From JAKAVN01 sp963796565 (GTDB lineage Bacteria > Desulfobacterota > Binatia > Binatales > Binataceae), in the NCBI GenBank assembly GCA_963796565.1, contig CAWCMA010000011.1, positions 234,131 to 298,130 of the forward strand: a stretch of DNA of 64,000 bases. The letters are read 5' to 3'. Positions 34,546 to 42,748 of the stretch are shown piece after piece. Each line of letters opens with the position of its first letter. Position 1 is the stretch's first letter. The notes under the pieces are model-generated. The model did not search any database. It saw only the letters and a list, made by a program, of their open reading frames with translations, and was not told the origin of the DNA. Position numbers and translations under genes: made by a program.

Positions 34546-35738
34546 TGACTGCTAGCCGTGTAGGGATGCTGGTTCACGGTTATTACCCGATAGATCCCAG
34601 GGTCCGCCGAGAAGCGGAAGGTTTGGCCAGTGCTGGGTACGAAGTCCACGTAGTTTGCCTTCGCGGCAAAGGCGTAGTCAAAGAGCCTTGGGCAGAAACC
34701 GTAAAAGGCGTACGGATCCACCGCTTACCGATCACGCGCAGGAGGGGGGGGCAATTCCGCTATCTCTTCGAATACACGGCGTTGCTTTTGTTGGGCTCGA
34801 TAAAACTGGCGCAGTTGCATCTGTCGAAGCGCTTTCAGGTTGTGCATATTCACAATATGCCCGACTTATTGGTACTGGCGGGCCTGCTCCCTAAATGGAC
34901 GGGCGCCAAACTGATTCTTGACGTCCACGACCCCATGGTCGAACTGTATCATGATACTCGAGCGAGCCGGCCGTCATGGATGTTGAAATTGCTGGGTTGG
35001 CAGGAAAAGTTCGGGTGCCGTATGGCGACCAAGGTCCTGTCCGTCAGCGAATCGATGCGTGAAAATCTAGAGCGTAAAGGTGTTCCGTCCGAAAAGATTT
35101 TTATCGTACACAATTTTCCCGATAACCATAATTTCCCAAATGGCAAAAACCTTGAGATATGGCCGCGACACAAGGACCGCGTGGAATTGCTGTACTGCGG
35201 CACCATTACTGATCACTATCGACTCGACGTCGCGATCAGAGCGCTGGCACTGGCAGTAAAAGAGGTTCCAAACCTGAGATTGCGAGTGGTAGGCGACGGC
35301 AACCGGATCGGTAGTCTTCGGGAACTAGCGCACAGTCTGGGCCTTGCTGATCAGGTCGAGTTTTCGGGGCCTGTGAGTGGCGATAAGGTGCGGCATATCA
35401 TGGCAAGCGCGGATGTTGGTATTTCGACTCATCAGGCTGGGGTGTTTGGAGACTTGTATTTTTCCAACAAGATTCTGGAGTATCTATCTCAAGGTTTGCC
35501 GGTAGTGTCCAGCCGGACGGAAACGATGCTGAGGTATCTACCCGAGGACACCATCTTTTACTTTGAGCCTGGGGATCCGGCCGACATGGCAAAACAGCTA
35601 GTACGTGCGTTGAAGAATCCGGCTCTCGCGTTGCAAAAAGTCGCGAATGGAAGGAAGTTACTGGCGCAGTATACCTGGGAGAACGAGAATGAGCGACTTT
35701 CGGAGTTTTATCACGATTTAGTAGCGACAGCGGCCTAG
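34545..35738 (+). CDS. Glycosyltransferase family 4
   Basis: This 397-residue GT-B glycosyltransferase has the N-terminal block GYYPIDPRVRREAEGLASAGYEVHVV, HIHNMPDLLVLAGLLPK, LDVHDPMVELYHD and the donor-site region LGLADQVEFSGPVSGDKV, with SNKILEYLSQGLPVVSSRTE (EX7E-like). Its start shares one base with the epimerase stop (TAATG), which links the two and suggests it transfers the sugar the epimerase makes. It is followed by the deacetylase gene. Confidence 0.88.
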   Translation: MTASRVGMLVHGYYPIDPRVRREAEGLASAGYEVHVVCLRGKGVVKEPWAETVKGVRIHRLPITRRRGGQFRYLFEYTALLLLGSIKLAQLHLSKRFQVVHIHNMPDLLVLAGLLPKWTGAKLILDVHDPMVELYHDTRASRPSWMLKLLGWQEKFGCRMATKVLSVSESMRENLERKGVPSEKIFIVHNFPDNHNFPNGKNLEIWPRHKDRVELLYCGTITDHYRLDVAIRALALAVKEVPNLRLRVVGDGNRIGSLRELAHSLGLADQVEFSGPVSGDKVRHIMASADVGISTHQAGVFGDLYFSNKILEYLSQGLPVVSSRTETMLRYLPEDTIFYFEPGDPADMAKQLVRALKNPALALQKVANGRKLLAQYTWENENERLSEFYHDLVATAA

Positions 35739-35775
35739 GGCCCGGAGAGTTGGGATCAACCCCTGAGCGCAAAGA

Positions 35776-37002
35776 ATGGCTTCAGCTGCAAATGTGGTCA
35801 GGTTCGCGAATTGCACGCTCTCGCGGGATGAGTTGGCGAACGCGAACGCGAGCAACGACGCTTTCGATTTTTGGAAGGTTCAGGAGGACTGGCGCGGCGC
35901 GCTCGATCAAAGTTTAGAGGGCCTCACGTCCGGCGCTATAGCCGAAGGCTATTTGTTCGAACGCTACCTCGACGAAAAGCGGCGGCGGCCGCTCGCCTCG
36001 CTCGGCACTTACTATCGGGTCAAGGGCTTCATTCCGGCGTCGCTGCGTCATTGGATCAATTCTGTAGCGGTTCGCCTGCGCCGTCATTCCGACTTCCCCA
36101 GTTGGCCGTGCGAGGGCGCACTACTGGATTTCTGGCGCGTATGGCTGCGCGAAGCGCTCGCGCGAGTTGGGGCCGCCGACGGCTGGCATATTGGCTTCTG
36201 GCCCGGCGGCGCGAAATGCTGCATCGTGCTGACCCATGACGTAGAGGGTCCACTTGGGTTCGAGCGTATCGAGCGGATGGCCGACCTCGAGCAGAAGTAT
36301 GGCTTCCTGTCATCGTGGAATTTGCCGCTGAATCAATACCCGATCGATTGGGGGCGGGTAGAACGCTTGCGCGCCCGCGGCTTCGAATTCGGCGCACATG
36401 GACTGGCCCATGACGGCCGACTGTTCCGCAGCGAGGCTGATTTCGCCGAACTGGCGCCGCTGCTGCAACGGCTCTCCCGCGAACATTCGTTGCGCGGCTT
36501 TCGCGCCCCTTCGACCCTGCGCTGTGCCGAATGGATCGCCAACATGCAGTACGACTACGATTCGAGTTTCGCGGACACCGACCCCTACGAGCCGCAGCCC
36601 GGTGGCACTTGCAGTATTTTCCCTTTCCATTTGGGACGGCTGATAGAATTGCCCTACACCCTGCCGCAGGACCATACGCTGATCAATCTTTTGCGCCGCG
36701 ACCCGCTACCGCTGTGGGAGCTCAAGGCCCGATGGATCGCCGCCGCCGGCGGCATGATCCTTTCGCTCACCCATCCCGACTACATCGGTTCCGGGCCGCA
36801 GCTCGCGCGGTTCGAAGAATTGCTCAAACGCCTTCGCGATATCCCGCAAAGCTGGCGCGCACTTCCCCACGAAGTCGCTACCTGGTGGCGGCGGCGCGCC
36901 CGGATGACACTGCGAGTGCAAGATGGCAGTCCGATAATCGTCGGCGACGATACCGCTGGCGCCGTGCCAGTGGCGCTCGCCGATCAACCTCTATTGGCTT
37001 GA
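35776..37002 (+). CDS. Polysaccharide deacetylase (NodB-like)
   Basis: This 408-residue protein has the metal-binding NodB motif THDVEG near residue 152 and HGLAHD near 206, then GFRAPSTLR and LTHPDY near the C-terminus. These are the motif set of the CE4-like deacetylases found in exopolysaccharide loci. There is no signal peptide, so it may act in the cytoplasm on lipid-linked oligosaccharide, or be exported by another route. The N-terminal 140 residues are not recognised. It ends the plus-strand glycosyltransferase operon and faces the FemAB-like gene. Confidence 0.83.
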   Translation: MASAANVVRFANCTLSRDELANANASNDAFDFWKVQEDWRGALDQSLEGLTSGAIAEGYLFERYLDEKRRRPLASLGTYYRVKGFIPASLRHWINSVAVRLRRHSDFPSWPCEGALLDFWRVWLREALARVGAADGWHIGFWPGGAKCCIVLTHDVEGPLGFERIERMADLEQKYGFLSSWNLPLNQYPIDWGRVERLRARGFEFGAHGLAHDGRLFRSEADFAELAPLLQRLSREHSLRGFRAPSTLRCAEWIANMQYDYDSSFADTDPYEPQPGGTCSIFPFHLGRLIELPYTLPQDHTLINLLRRDPLPLWELKARWIAAAGGMILSLTHPDYIGSGPQLARFEELLKRLRDIPQSWRALPHEVATWWRRRARMTLRVQDGSPIIVGDDTAGAVPVALADQPLLA

Positions 37003-37093
37003 ACGTTTAAGTGGATGCGCCGTGGCTGACGTGCCATAAGGCCCGGCGCCGATTTGTCGCAATCGTAACTTAGTACTCGGCGACCGGGACTGC

Positions 37094-38182
37094 TCACCCT
37101 AAATATCGGTAAATGGCGGCGCCCACTAATTGAGTGACTGGCAATGGAAAGCGCCGCCAGAGCGTCGCAAGCATCGCGCGCCTGCCGTGCAAGACTTCCG
37201 AACTGGGTTCTCCGCGGACGCGAGGATAAAATGAATACGGAAGCGGGCGCGGCGTTCCTCCCAGACCCCGCTTGAAGCGGTTCAGGCCCTCGTTACGAAT
37301 GTCGGTTCGACCCAGATCAAGAATTTCAGCTTGACCGGCAAAAGCTTCCACCGCGCTCCACAGCAATAGATGATTCGCTCCCGAAGGTGCCTGGGCGGGC
37401 ACCGTTCGCCGCGCACCCCATTTGAAGTGGATCGTGCCTTTATCGCGCAGAAAGACTGCCGCCGCCTCATCCTTGCCTGCGGCGTGAGCGATCCAGATCT
37501 CAAGCTGGCCGTTTCGCGTGAACACCTCGTGCACCATTTCGAAAAAGCGCCAGGGTTGAGGCGGCAGGCCCAGGCGGCGGCGTGTCTCGAGCTGCATCGC
37601 ATAGAACCGCTTTAGCAGACCAATACTCGCGCCCCGTTCTATCTCGACCGACCGATTGCTGGTCTGCTTGAGGTTGCGTTTGAAATTTGTTTCGAGCGCG
37701 CGCTGAAGCGCTGCTCGCGGACGATTCAGATCCAACGTCCATTCCTGGAAGCAACTAACGGTTACCCACGGGGGAGCGGCGCTCAGGCCGCGAATCTCAT
37801 AGGTAAAACCTTTGGGACCCTGAGTCGGTAGAATCTCCGGGAGCGTGTCCGCCCCGTTGGTTAAGCGGACCAGTGGTACGCAGGTATCGGAGAACGGCAG
37901 CGAGACGAAACGTTTTGAAAAAGGATTTTTCGCGCGCGCCAGCGCGCACGCGAATAGGAGCTCACCCTGGCGGTAAACGCCGGCCACAAAGATAGAAAAG
38001 CCGTAGCATCGCTCCAGAAGCTCTATCCACTCCTTGCGATGATAAATCGTCGCCGAGGAGTTTTGATCAACCAACTGCGACCAGGCGTCGCGGTCGGCGG
38101 AATACGGCTCGATGAGTAGCGTTTGATCACTTGCCAATTTTGCACCATCTGCGCGATAGCCCCCGACAGGCTCGCATCGCAT
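37094..38182 (-). CDS. FemAB/GNAT-like acyltransferase of exopolysaccharide locus
   Basis: The 362-residue protein has two GNAT-like folds (FemAB type): an N-terminal part with IYHRKEWIELLERCYGF and a C-terminal acetyltransferase_6 region (RFYAMQLETRRRLGLPPQPWRFF, AAAVFLRDKGTIHFKWGA, LDLGRTDIRNEGLNRFKRGLGG). It strongly resembles the FemAB-related protein found in exosortase (XrtA)-linked polysaccharide clusters. It may aminoacylate or acylate a sugar; donor and acceptor unknown. It is convergent with the deacetylase gene. Confidence 0.78.
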   Translation of the reverse strand: MRCEPVGGYRADGAKLASDQTLLIEPYSADRDAWSQLVDQNSSATIYHRKEWIELLERCYGFSIFVAGVYRQGELLFACALARAKNPFSKRFVSLPFSDTCVPLVRLTNGADTLPEILPTQGPKGFTYEIRGLSAAPPWVTVSCFQEWTLDLNRPRAALQRALETNFKRNLKQTSNRSVEIERGASIGLLKRFYAMQLETRRRLGLPPQPWRFFEMVHEVFTRNGQLEIWIAHAAGKDEAAAVFLRDKGTIHFKWGARRTVPAQAPSGANHLLLWSAVEAFAGQAEILDLGRTDIRNEGLNRFKRGLGGTPRPLPYSFYPRVRGEPSSEVLHGRRAMLATLWRRFPLPVTQLVGAAIYRYLG

Positions 38183-38279
38183 GGACGAAGTACCTGAGAA
38201 TCATAGCCGGCAAAGCCGCCCATGAAACCGGCCGCGTCCAGCGCGTCGGCGGACGGAGCCGTGCGGCATCTGGACCACG

Positions 38280-39227
38280 CTAGGTCCCGCCGGTGATGTG
38301 CGACGAAAGCAAGCCCGGTCTTCGGTCCCTCGAGACCTTGTCTCCGGCAAAGCGGAACATCGCCAGCTCCGAGTAAGACAGGTCGCCGAGGCGTGGCTGA
38401 TCCGGCCCCTTGAAGTATTTTGGATATCCGTCGAAATAGAATCCGAGAAGCCTTCTGATCCGACCGTTTGAGTCCAGCGCGATCAGAGAAACACCACGAC
38501 GGGCCAGATACCGACCCAATGGACCCGCGAACCGAACATAGTCCTCTATGTTGCGGCAATAGACGAGGTACGCGAAAGAAATAACGCCGATCTTCCTGCG
38601 CATGAAGACAAACGGATGCCTGACATTCCCGGATTGACATATCAAGCTGAGACATCCATAGCCGGCATGTGCCAATAGCAATTCGATCTCGGCAGAATGC
38701 AGATGCTCGTCCGGTCGAATGTTTGATGCAACCGCGCTTACCCGAGCGCCATGCGAGCGCGCGAAAAGCGACGGGACCGTTACGAACCAACCGCTGCAAT
38801 ATCGTTCATAACGCTGCGCTTTTAATATGGGCAAAGTGTGAGGAGCGGGCGCGACGTTCACATAAGTTACGTCCTTGCATCGCAACGCCCGCGAAGCGAG
38901 CAACGCGGCATAGCCTTTGAATGCGGGCTTCACGTGCCAGCTGCAAACGTTGCATCGAATTTCCGTTTTTCCATCGACGCGAATCGATGAAAAGACCAGG
39001 AGAATCACGCCGACCGGCCGCTCCTCGCAGTCCAGGAGGTAGCCGTATTTCGGGAATCCGCGTGGCGTAGGATGCTCCGCCAAACGCTTTAGGATTTGTA
39101 TCCAGTGATGCGGGGTATTGCCGAAGCCACTGACCAGCAGATCCACCAGCCCTTCGAAGTCGGCTTCCACGATTTCACGGCAACGCACCCGCGGGGGTGC
39201 GGCGGTCATTACGTTAGCGAGTGACAT
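38280..39227 (-). CDS. GNAT-fold N-acyltransferase-like protein
   Basis: The 315-residue protein begins with a GNAT-like region (CREIVEADFEGLVDLLVSGFG, HWIQILKRLAEH, LLDCEERPVGVILLVFSS) and continues with a second less clear half (YVRFAGPLGRYLARRGVSLIALDS). It resembles acyl-CoA N-acyltransferases of polysaccharide loci. It lies 97 bases upstream of the FemAB-like gene on the same strand and 116 bases from the carrier-protein gene, so it could belong to either cluster. Substrate unknown. Confidence 0.62.
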   Translation of the reverse strand: MSLANVMTAAPPRVRCREIVEADFEGLVDLLVSGFGNTPHHWIQILKRLAEHPTPRGFPKYGYLLDCEERPVGVILLVFSSIRVDGKTEIRCNVCSWHVKPAFKGYAALLASRALRCKDVTYVNVAPAPHTLPILKAQRYERYCSGWFVTVPSLFARSHGARVSAVASNIRPDEHLHSAEIELLLAHAGYGCLSLICQSGNVRHPFVFMRRKIGVISFAYLVYCRNIEDYVRFAGPLGRYLARRGVSLIALDSNGRIRRLLGFYFDGYPKYFKGPDQPRLGDLSYSELAMFRFAGDKVSRDRRPGLLSSHITGGT

Positions 39228-39343
39228 AGGTCATAGGACGCTCTTGATGGCCCCGCAGACTAAACAGGGCGCCGGGGAACAACCTCGAGAGGCCGCTAGT
39301 CCGCGACGTAAGCGCGATGTGAGGATATAAGAAGGGTAGCGCT

Positions 39344-39625
39344 TTACTTTGCGGCATTTTCGTACAGAGTAATGAAATCGCCCACAGTCAGAGGCAGGTC
39401 AGCGTCCTCGTCAGAGCTGAATGGATCGAATCCGAGCTGATCTTCGAGGCGTGCAACGATGATTGCCAGACAGAGAGAATCCAGCCCCGATTCGAGCAAC
39501 CCTATATCGTCCGACAGTTGTGACAATTTCAGGCCCTGTTCTCTGGCCACGACCTGGAATTGAGATAATATGGCGGACCTTACGGACACCGCGTTCGATT
39601 CTTCGAGCTTGTTTAGTACGGCCAT
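39344..39625 (-). CDS. Acyl/aminoacyl carrier protein 1
   Basis: This carrier protein of about 93 residues has the phosphopantetheine serine in ESGLDSLCLAIIVARLEDQLG. Over 80 residues it matches the second carrier protein at 50808-51053 at about 70% identity, ending in the same YENAAK. ATG 39625 is called. GTG 39589 would give a start exactly aligned with the paralogue, and a TTG at 39697 gives the longest form. It lies downstream of the amino acid:carrier protein ligase on the same strand and is the best candidate for its cognate carrier. Confidence 0.82.
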   Translation of the reverse strand: MAVLNKLEESNAVSVRSAILSQFQVVAREQGLKLSQLSDDIGLLESGLDSLCLAIIVARLEDQLGFDPFSSDEDADLPLTVGDFITLYENAAK

Positions 39626-39706
39626 AAGTTTAAGTTTGGTTTCGGTAAGGCGGATTGGAACGGCGCCAATCCGGCACTGTTCGAGCAAGGCTCCCAAATG
39701 TTTGCT

Positions 39707-40669
39707 TCAGACTGAGAGATTCTCACGCACGGACGTCGGCCACGCTTGAGGATCGATTCCGTGAGTCGAAAAGATCGCCAACGCCAGACGGTCCATCCCA
39801 AAGGCCACGCAGGACGTGTGCGCTATATCGCCGCCGTGAGTCCGCAGGGCCCAGGTCGATCCAAAATGATCGAGGTGATAGTTGAAACTCATGCAGGCGG
39901 TCGGCTCCTCTTCCGAGTTCACCGGAATCAGCATCTCAAACTTTAGTGATTGTTCCAGTTGGCTCAGTGCCGCCAATTGGCCTGCTCTTCCAAAAAACGG
40001 GTCGCTCGCCGGGGCGATCTTGTAAGGCAGGCTCAATTGTTCCGCCAGGTGTTCGGCACGCGGTATCCATCGCGATCTGAATTTGAGGGTTTGTTCGGGC
40101 GTTCCCATGTACACGTATTCCCGCATTCGGAACGACTGCAAGCGGCCGGGCTCGCTGGTGGCCTCATGACGAAAACAATCGGCAGCAACGTCGAAGAGCT
40201 TGCCTTCTGCCGGCAACTTTCCCTGGGCCGCTTGAAGCGGGTAGACCGGATAGCAGGCCGCCGGTGAAAGGACCAGGTCGGTCGCCTGCAATCCGGTGAC
40301 CCAGTCGCTCTTGTCCACCAGCTTGCGGATCTCAAGCTCGGTACCGTGAAGGCAGCTGACACAACCGAGCAGGTGCGGGAAACTGTGCAGGTACCCGGAG
40401 CTTTCCAGCATCTGGCGGCTCATTACCGGCGGGAATCGCAACACTTCCGTCTCGGGTTCGCGATGCCGGCTGATAAGGACCGCGAGGCCTTCGATCACCC
40501 GCTCGAACAGTCCCGTCCGACCGTACACGCCCGCACTACCGGTCGGTTTAAGCAGCGCGTGCATGATTGACCCGATGTGATCTTTCGCGACATGGCTCAT
40601 GTTTGACGGTGTCCTTTTTGATTTGGCGCTGAAATACTCAGTGAGAATCGCAGTAGCTAACCCTAGCAT
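39707..40669 (-). CDS. Amino acid:[carrier protein] ligase (class II aaRS-like, atypical SerRS homologue)
   Basis: This 320-residue stand-alone class II synthetase core lacks the tRNA-binding domain. Motif 2 is visible at CFRHEATSEPGRLQSFRMRE (about 165-184) and motif 3 at FGMDRLALAIF (about 290-300). Cys139 (AACYP), Glu184 (RMREY) and Cys287 (HTSCVAF) have the spacing of the Cys-Glu-Cys zinc site of atypical seryl-tRNA synthetases and of the Bradyrhizobium amino acid:carrier protein ligases. Those enzymes activate small amino acids, such as glycine or alanine, with ATP and load them on a phosphopantetheinyl carrier instead of tRNA. Here the gene lies beside carrier proteins and a flavin dehydrogenase. 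It overlaps the ACAD gene by seven bases. ATG 40600 is a shorter alternative start. Confidence 0.88.
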   Translation of the reverse strand: MLGLATAILTEYFSAKSKRTPSNMSHVAKDHIGSIMHALLKPTGSAGVYGRTGLFERVIEGLAVLISRHREPETEVLRFPPVMSRQMLESSGYLHSFPHLLGCVSCLHGTELEIRKLVDKSDWVTGLQATDLVLSPAACYPVYPLQAAQGKLPAEGKLFDVAADCFRHEATSEPGRLQSFRMREYVYMGTPEQTLKFRSRWIPRAEHLAEQLSLPYKIAPASDPFFGRAGQLAALSQLEQSLKFEMLIPVNSEEEPTACMSFNYHLDHFGSTWALRTHGGDIAHTSCVAFGMDRLALAIFSTHGIDPQAWPTSVRENLSV

Positions 40670-41826
40670 CTCACCGAAGATGGAACTTCAATCAGCAGTG
40701 CGGCGGTTGCCGCGCTGGCAAGTATCCGATCGTTATTGATCATGATCGACGACGACAGTACATCGCGGAGCTGACGGGACACGCTATACTCTCCGTCGTT
40801 CCGATATCCGAGCAGTCCACACGCATGCATGCAGCTCATCACCGTCGCGATCGCCATCTCAGAGGCGTTTACCTTGAGCAAGTTCATCGCGTTCTGAAAA
40901 TCCAGCGACTCGAGCTCTTCCTTTTCGGTCCCCATGGCCTCGAATCTCTGAAGTGCCGACGCGACAATTCCTCTGAGGGCGCGAAGCGACATGGTCGCCC
41001 GGGTCAGATGAGCCGCACCGGGCGGCAACTGTCCGCCTGCGCGACGAGCGGCGCTCCGCATGAAGCGTCGCGCACGTTCGACCGCGCCCGCGGCGATCCC
41101 GGACCAAACCGCACTCCATGTCAGATGCGCGACCGGCATCATGGTATGGGTCTGAATCGTGGAGTAGGAATCCGGCAACACCTGGTCTGCTGTGCCTGTG
41201 GCTTTGAGCACGAAACCGGAACTGCAGGTCCCGCGCATCCCAAGGGTTTGCCAATCGACGATTGGTTCGAGTTGGTAATCTTTCTGAATCAGCGCGAGAA
41301 GCACCTGGTCGGTGGGCGGCGCATCGGCTGAGCGCCGAGCCGTGGTCAGGATGGCGTCGGCGTGCGCACCATAAGACATGACCGTCGCGCTTTTCTCGAA
41401 CGCGATACGCTCTCCAGTTCGTTCTACCGCACAGACACTGTTACGCAGGTCGCCGCCGCCTTGACCTTCCGTCGTGGACGAAGCGATCAGCAACTGATCC
41501 GACGCGAGCCGACGAAGCAGGCTCCGATGCCACTCGCTGCTGTGTGTATGACGCAGCAGAATCGCCACCATTATCTGATGCATCGCGAAGATCATTCCGG
41601 TGGAGGAGCATGCGCGCCCCAGCATGTAGCACTGGTCAACCACGTCGGCGATGCCGGCGCCCTCACCGCCAAGGTCAACCGGGACCATCGCGCCGAGCAG
41701 CCGTTGCCTGCGTGCGGAGGCGAAGGCCTCCGCAGGAAAGCGCGCATCGCGATCGACTGCGTCAGCGTTGTCTGTTGCGATTTGAGCCACTGATTCGGTT
41801 CTGAGCTTGAGATCGTCTGTAAACAT
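40663..41826 (-). CDS. Acyl-CoA dehydrogenase-like flavoprotein
   Basis: This 387-residue protein of the acyl-CoA dehydrogenase superfamily has LLGAMVPVDLGGEGAGIADVV near the N-terminus, the middle-domain region TTEGQGGGDLRNS, GMRGTCSSGFVL, and a C-terminal helical domain with EYSVSRQLRDVLSSSIMINNDRIL. The overlap with the amino acid:carrier protein ligase gene implies a coupled step. In related pathways, such as prolyl-carrier-protein oxidation, ACAD-fold enzymes desaturate carrier-bound amino acids. Here that role is inferred, not shown. It is divergent from the second carrier protein with only 35 bases between. Confidence 0.85.
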   Translation of the reverse strand: MFTDDLKLRTESVAQIATDNADAVDRDARFPAEAFASARRQRLLGAMVPVDLGGEGAGIADVVDQCYMLGRACSSTGMIFAMHQIMVAILLRHTHSSEWHRSLLRRLASDQLLIASSTTEGQGGGDLRNSVCAVERTGERIAFEKSATVMSYGAHADAILTTARRSADAPPTDQVLLALIQKDYQLEPIVDWQTLGMRGTCSSGFVLKATGTADQVLPDSYSTIQTHTMMPVAHLTWSAVWSGIAAGAVERARRFMRSAARRAGGQLPPGAAHLTRATMSLRALRGIVASALQRFEAMGTEKEELESLDFQNAMNLLKVNASEMAIATVMSCMHACGLLGYRNDGEYSVSRQLRDVLSSSIMINNDRILASAATAALLIEVPSSVRC

Positions 41827-41861
41827 AAGCCTTGTTTGTTTAAATCAGGTTAATATTATCA

Positions 41862-42173
41862 ATGTACTGGTCATTCAATCATAAATACGCTAAGATTGCC
41901 AGCGTGAAATCCAAAGATCAGAGCTTTTCACCGGAAGACCGGGTCGTCACCGTGGTCCAGCAGGTGTTCGAAGAACGTTCCATCGAGCGATCGGTTTGCG
42001 TGAACGATATCCTGGCGGAGGTTGGTCTGACTTCGCTGGACACGGTCAAAATCGTGCTGCTGGTGGAATCCGAATTCGACCTGATGATACCGGTACCCGA
42101 CATCACGCCCGCGAACTTCCGATCGATTTCAACCATCAGCAGACTGGTGAATAGGCTGCTAAATGAGTCCTGA
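41862..42173 (+). CDS. Atypical carrier protein 2
   Basis: The 103-residue protein has the four-helix acyl carrier pattern: VVTVVQQVFEERSIERSVCV, then GLTSLDTVKIVLLVESEFDLMIP and FRSISTISRLVNRLL. The usual DSL motif reads TSL; the serine to be phosphopantetheinylated is kept. It is not close in sequence to the two other carriers of the cluster. GTG 41904 is an alternative start that would leave more room for divergent promoters. Confidence 0.75.
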   Translation: MYWSFNHKYAKIASVKSKDQSFSPEDRVVTVVQQVFEERSIERSVCVNDILAEVGLTSLDTVKIVLLVESEFDLMIPVPDITPANFRSISTISRLVNRLLNES

Positions 42174-42352
42174 GCGGTATGCGACAGGCGGTTAGTGCAG
42201 GTTCGAGGGAGCGGCGCATGGCTTGGGCCGATTCGGCTACAGAGGAAGTGCCGGTGCGACAGCCTCGAGTCCGTGCCGATTAGCCGGAGACCAACATTGG
42301 CGTGCCGCAGCGTCCTTGATCTGCACATCGCCGCGTGCGAGAGAACGAGACT

Positions 42353-42748
42353 ATGATGTCCCGGATCGAGATCGACAGCCTGCTGCGAGAGCTGTATGCC
42401 GCCAGAGTGCGCGGCGACCTTGAAGGGGTCTGTCGAGTGCTTGCCGACAACGCCAAATTCGAAATCGCCTCCGCCAGTAATGGGAATCCGATTGCCGTCA
42501 ACTCGAACGGGGCAGGTGAATTTCGGCCTCTGCTGACGCTTTTGATAAGGACCTTCAGAATCAGCGATCAAGCGGTTCTTTCCATGATAATCGACGGCCA
42601 GAAGGCCGCGGTGCATTGGCGGGCGGAAGTCTACTCGAGGATCACGGGAAGTATCGTGCCGACCGAGTTTATCGATATCGTGGAAGTCCAAGGCGGCCGC
42701 ATCTCGTCCTATCTGGAGTTTTTCGTTCCCCGCGTACTGACGCATTAG
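42353..42748 (+). CDS. SnoaL-like (NTF2-fold) small protein
   Basis: This 131-residue protein has the pattern of the SnoaL-like/NTF2 superfamily: IDSLLRELYAARVRGDLEGVCRVL, a central region of beta strands (AAVHWRAEVYSR), and FIDIVEVQGGRISSYLEFFVP at the end. Family members are cyclases, isomerases, hydrolases or non-catalytic. It lies in line after the atypical carrier protein and could act on a carrier-bound intermediate. ATG 42353 is taken rather than the GTG at 42335. Its stop abuts the stop of the decarboxylase on the other strand (TAGCTA). Confidence 0.72.
   Translation: MMSRIEIDSLLRELYAARVRGDLEGVCRVLADNAKFEIASASNGNPIAVNSNGAGEFRPLLTLLIRTFRISDQAVLSMIIDGQKAAVHWRAEVYSRITGSIVPTEFIDIVEVQGGRISSYLEFFVPRVLTH

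Noticed and set aside
8272..38182. Exosortase/PEP-CTERM system
   Set aside because: The locus resembles XrtA-linked clusters, but no exosortase is present and the secreted proteins end without a PEP-type tag and basic tail.
38023..38799. 258-codon minus-strand frame
   Set aside because: It overlaps both the FemAB-like and GNAT-like genes in a different frame and has no recognisable domain.
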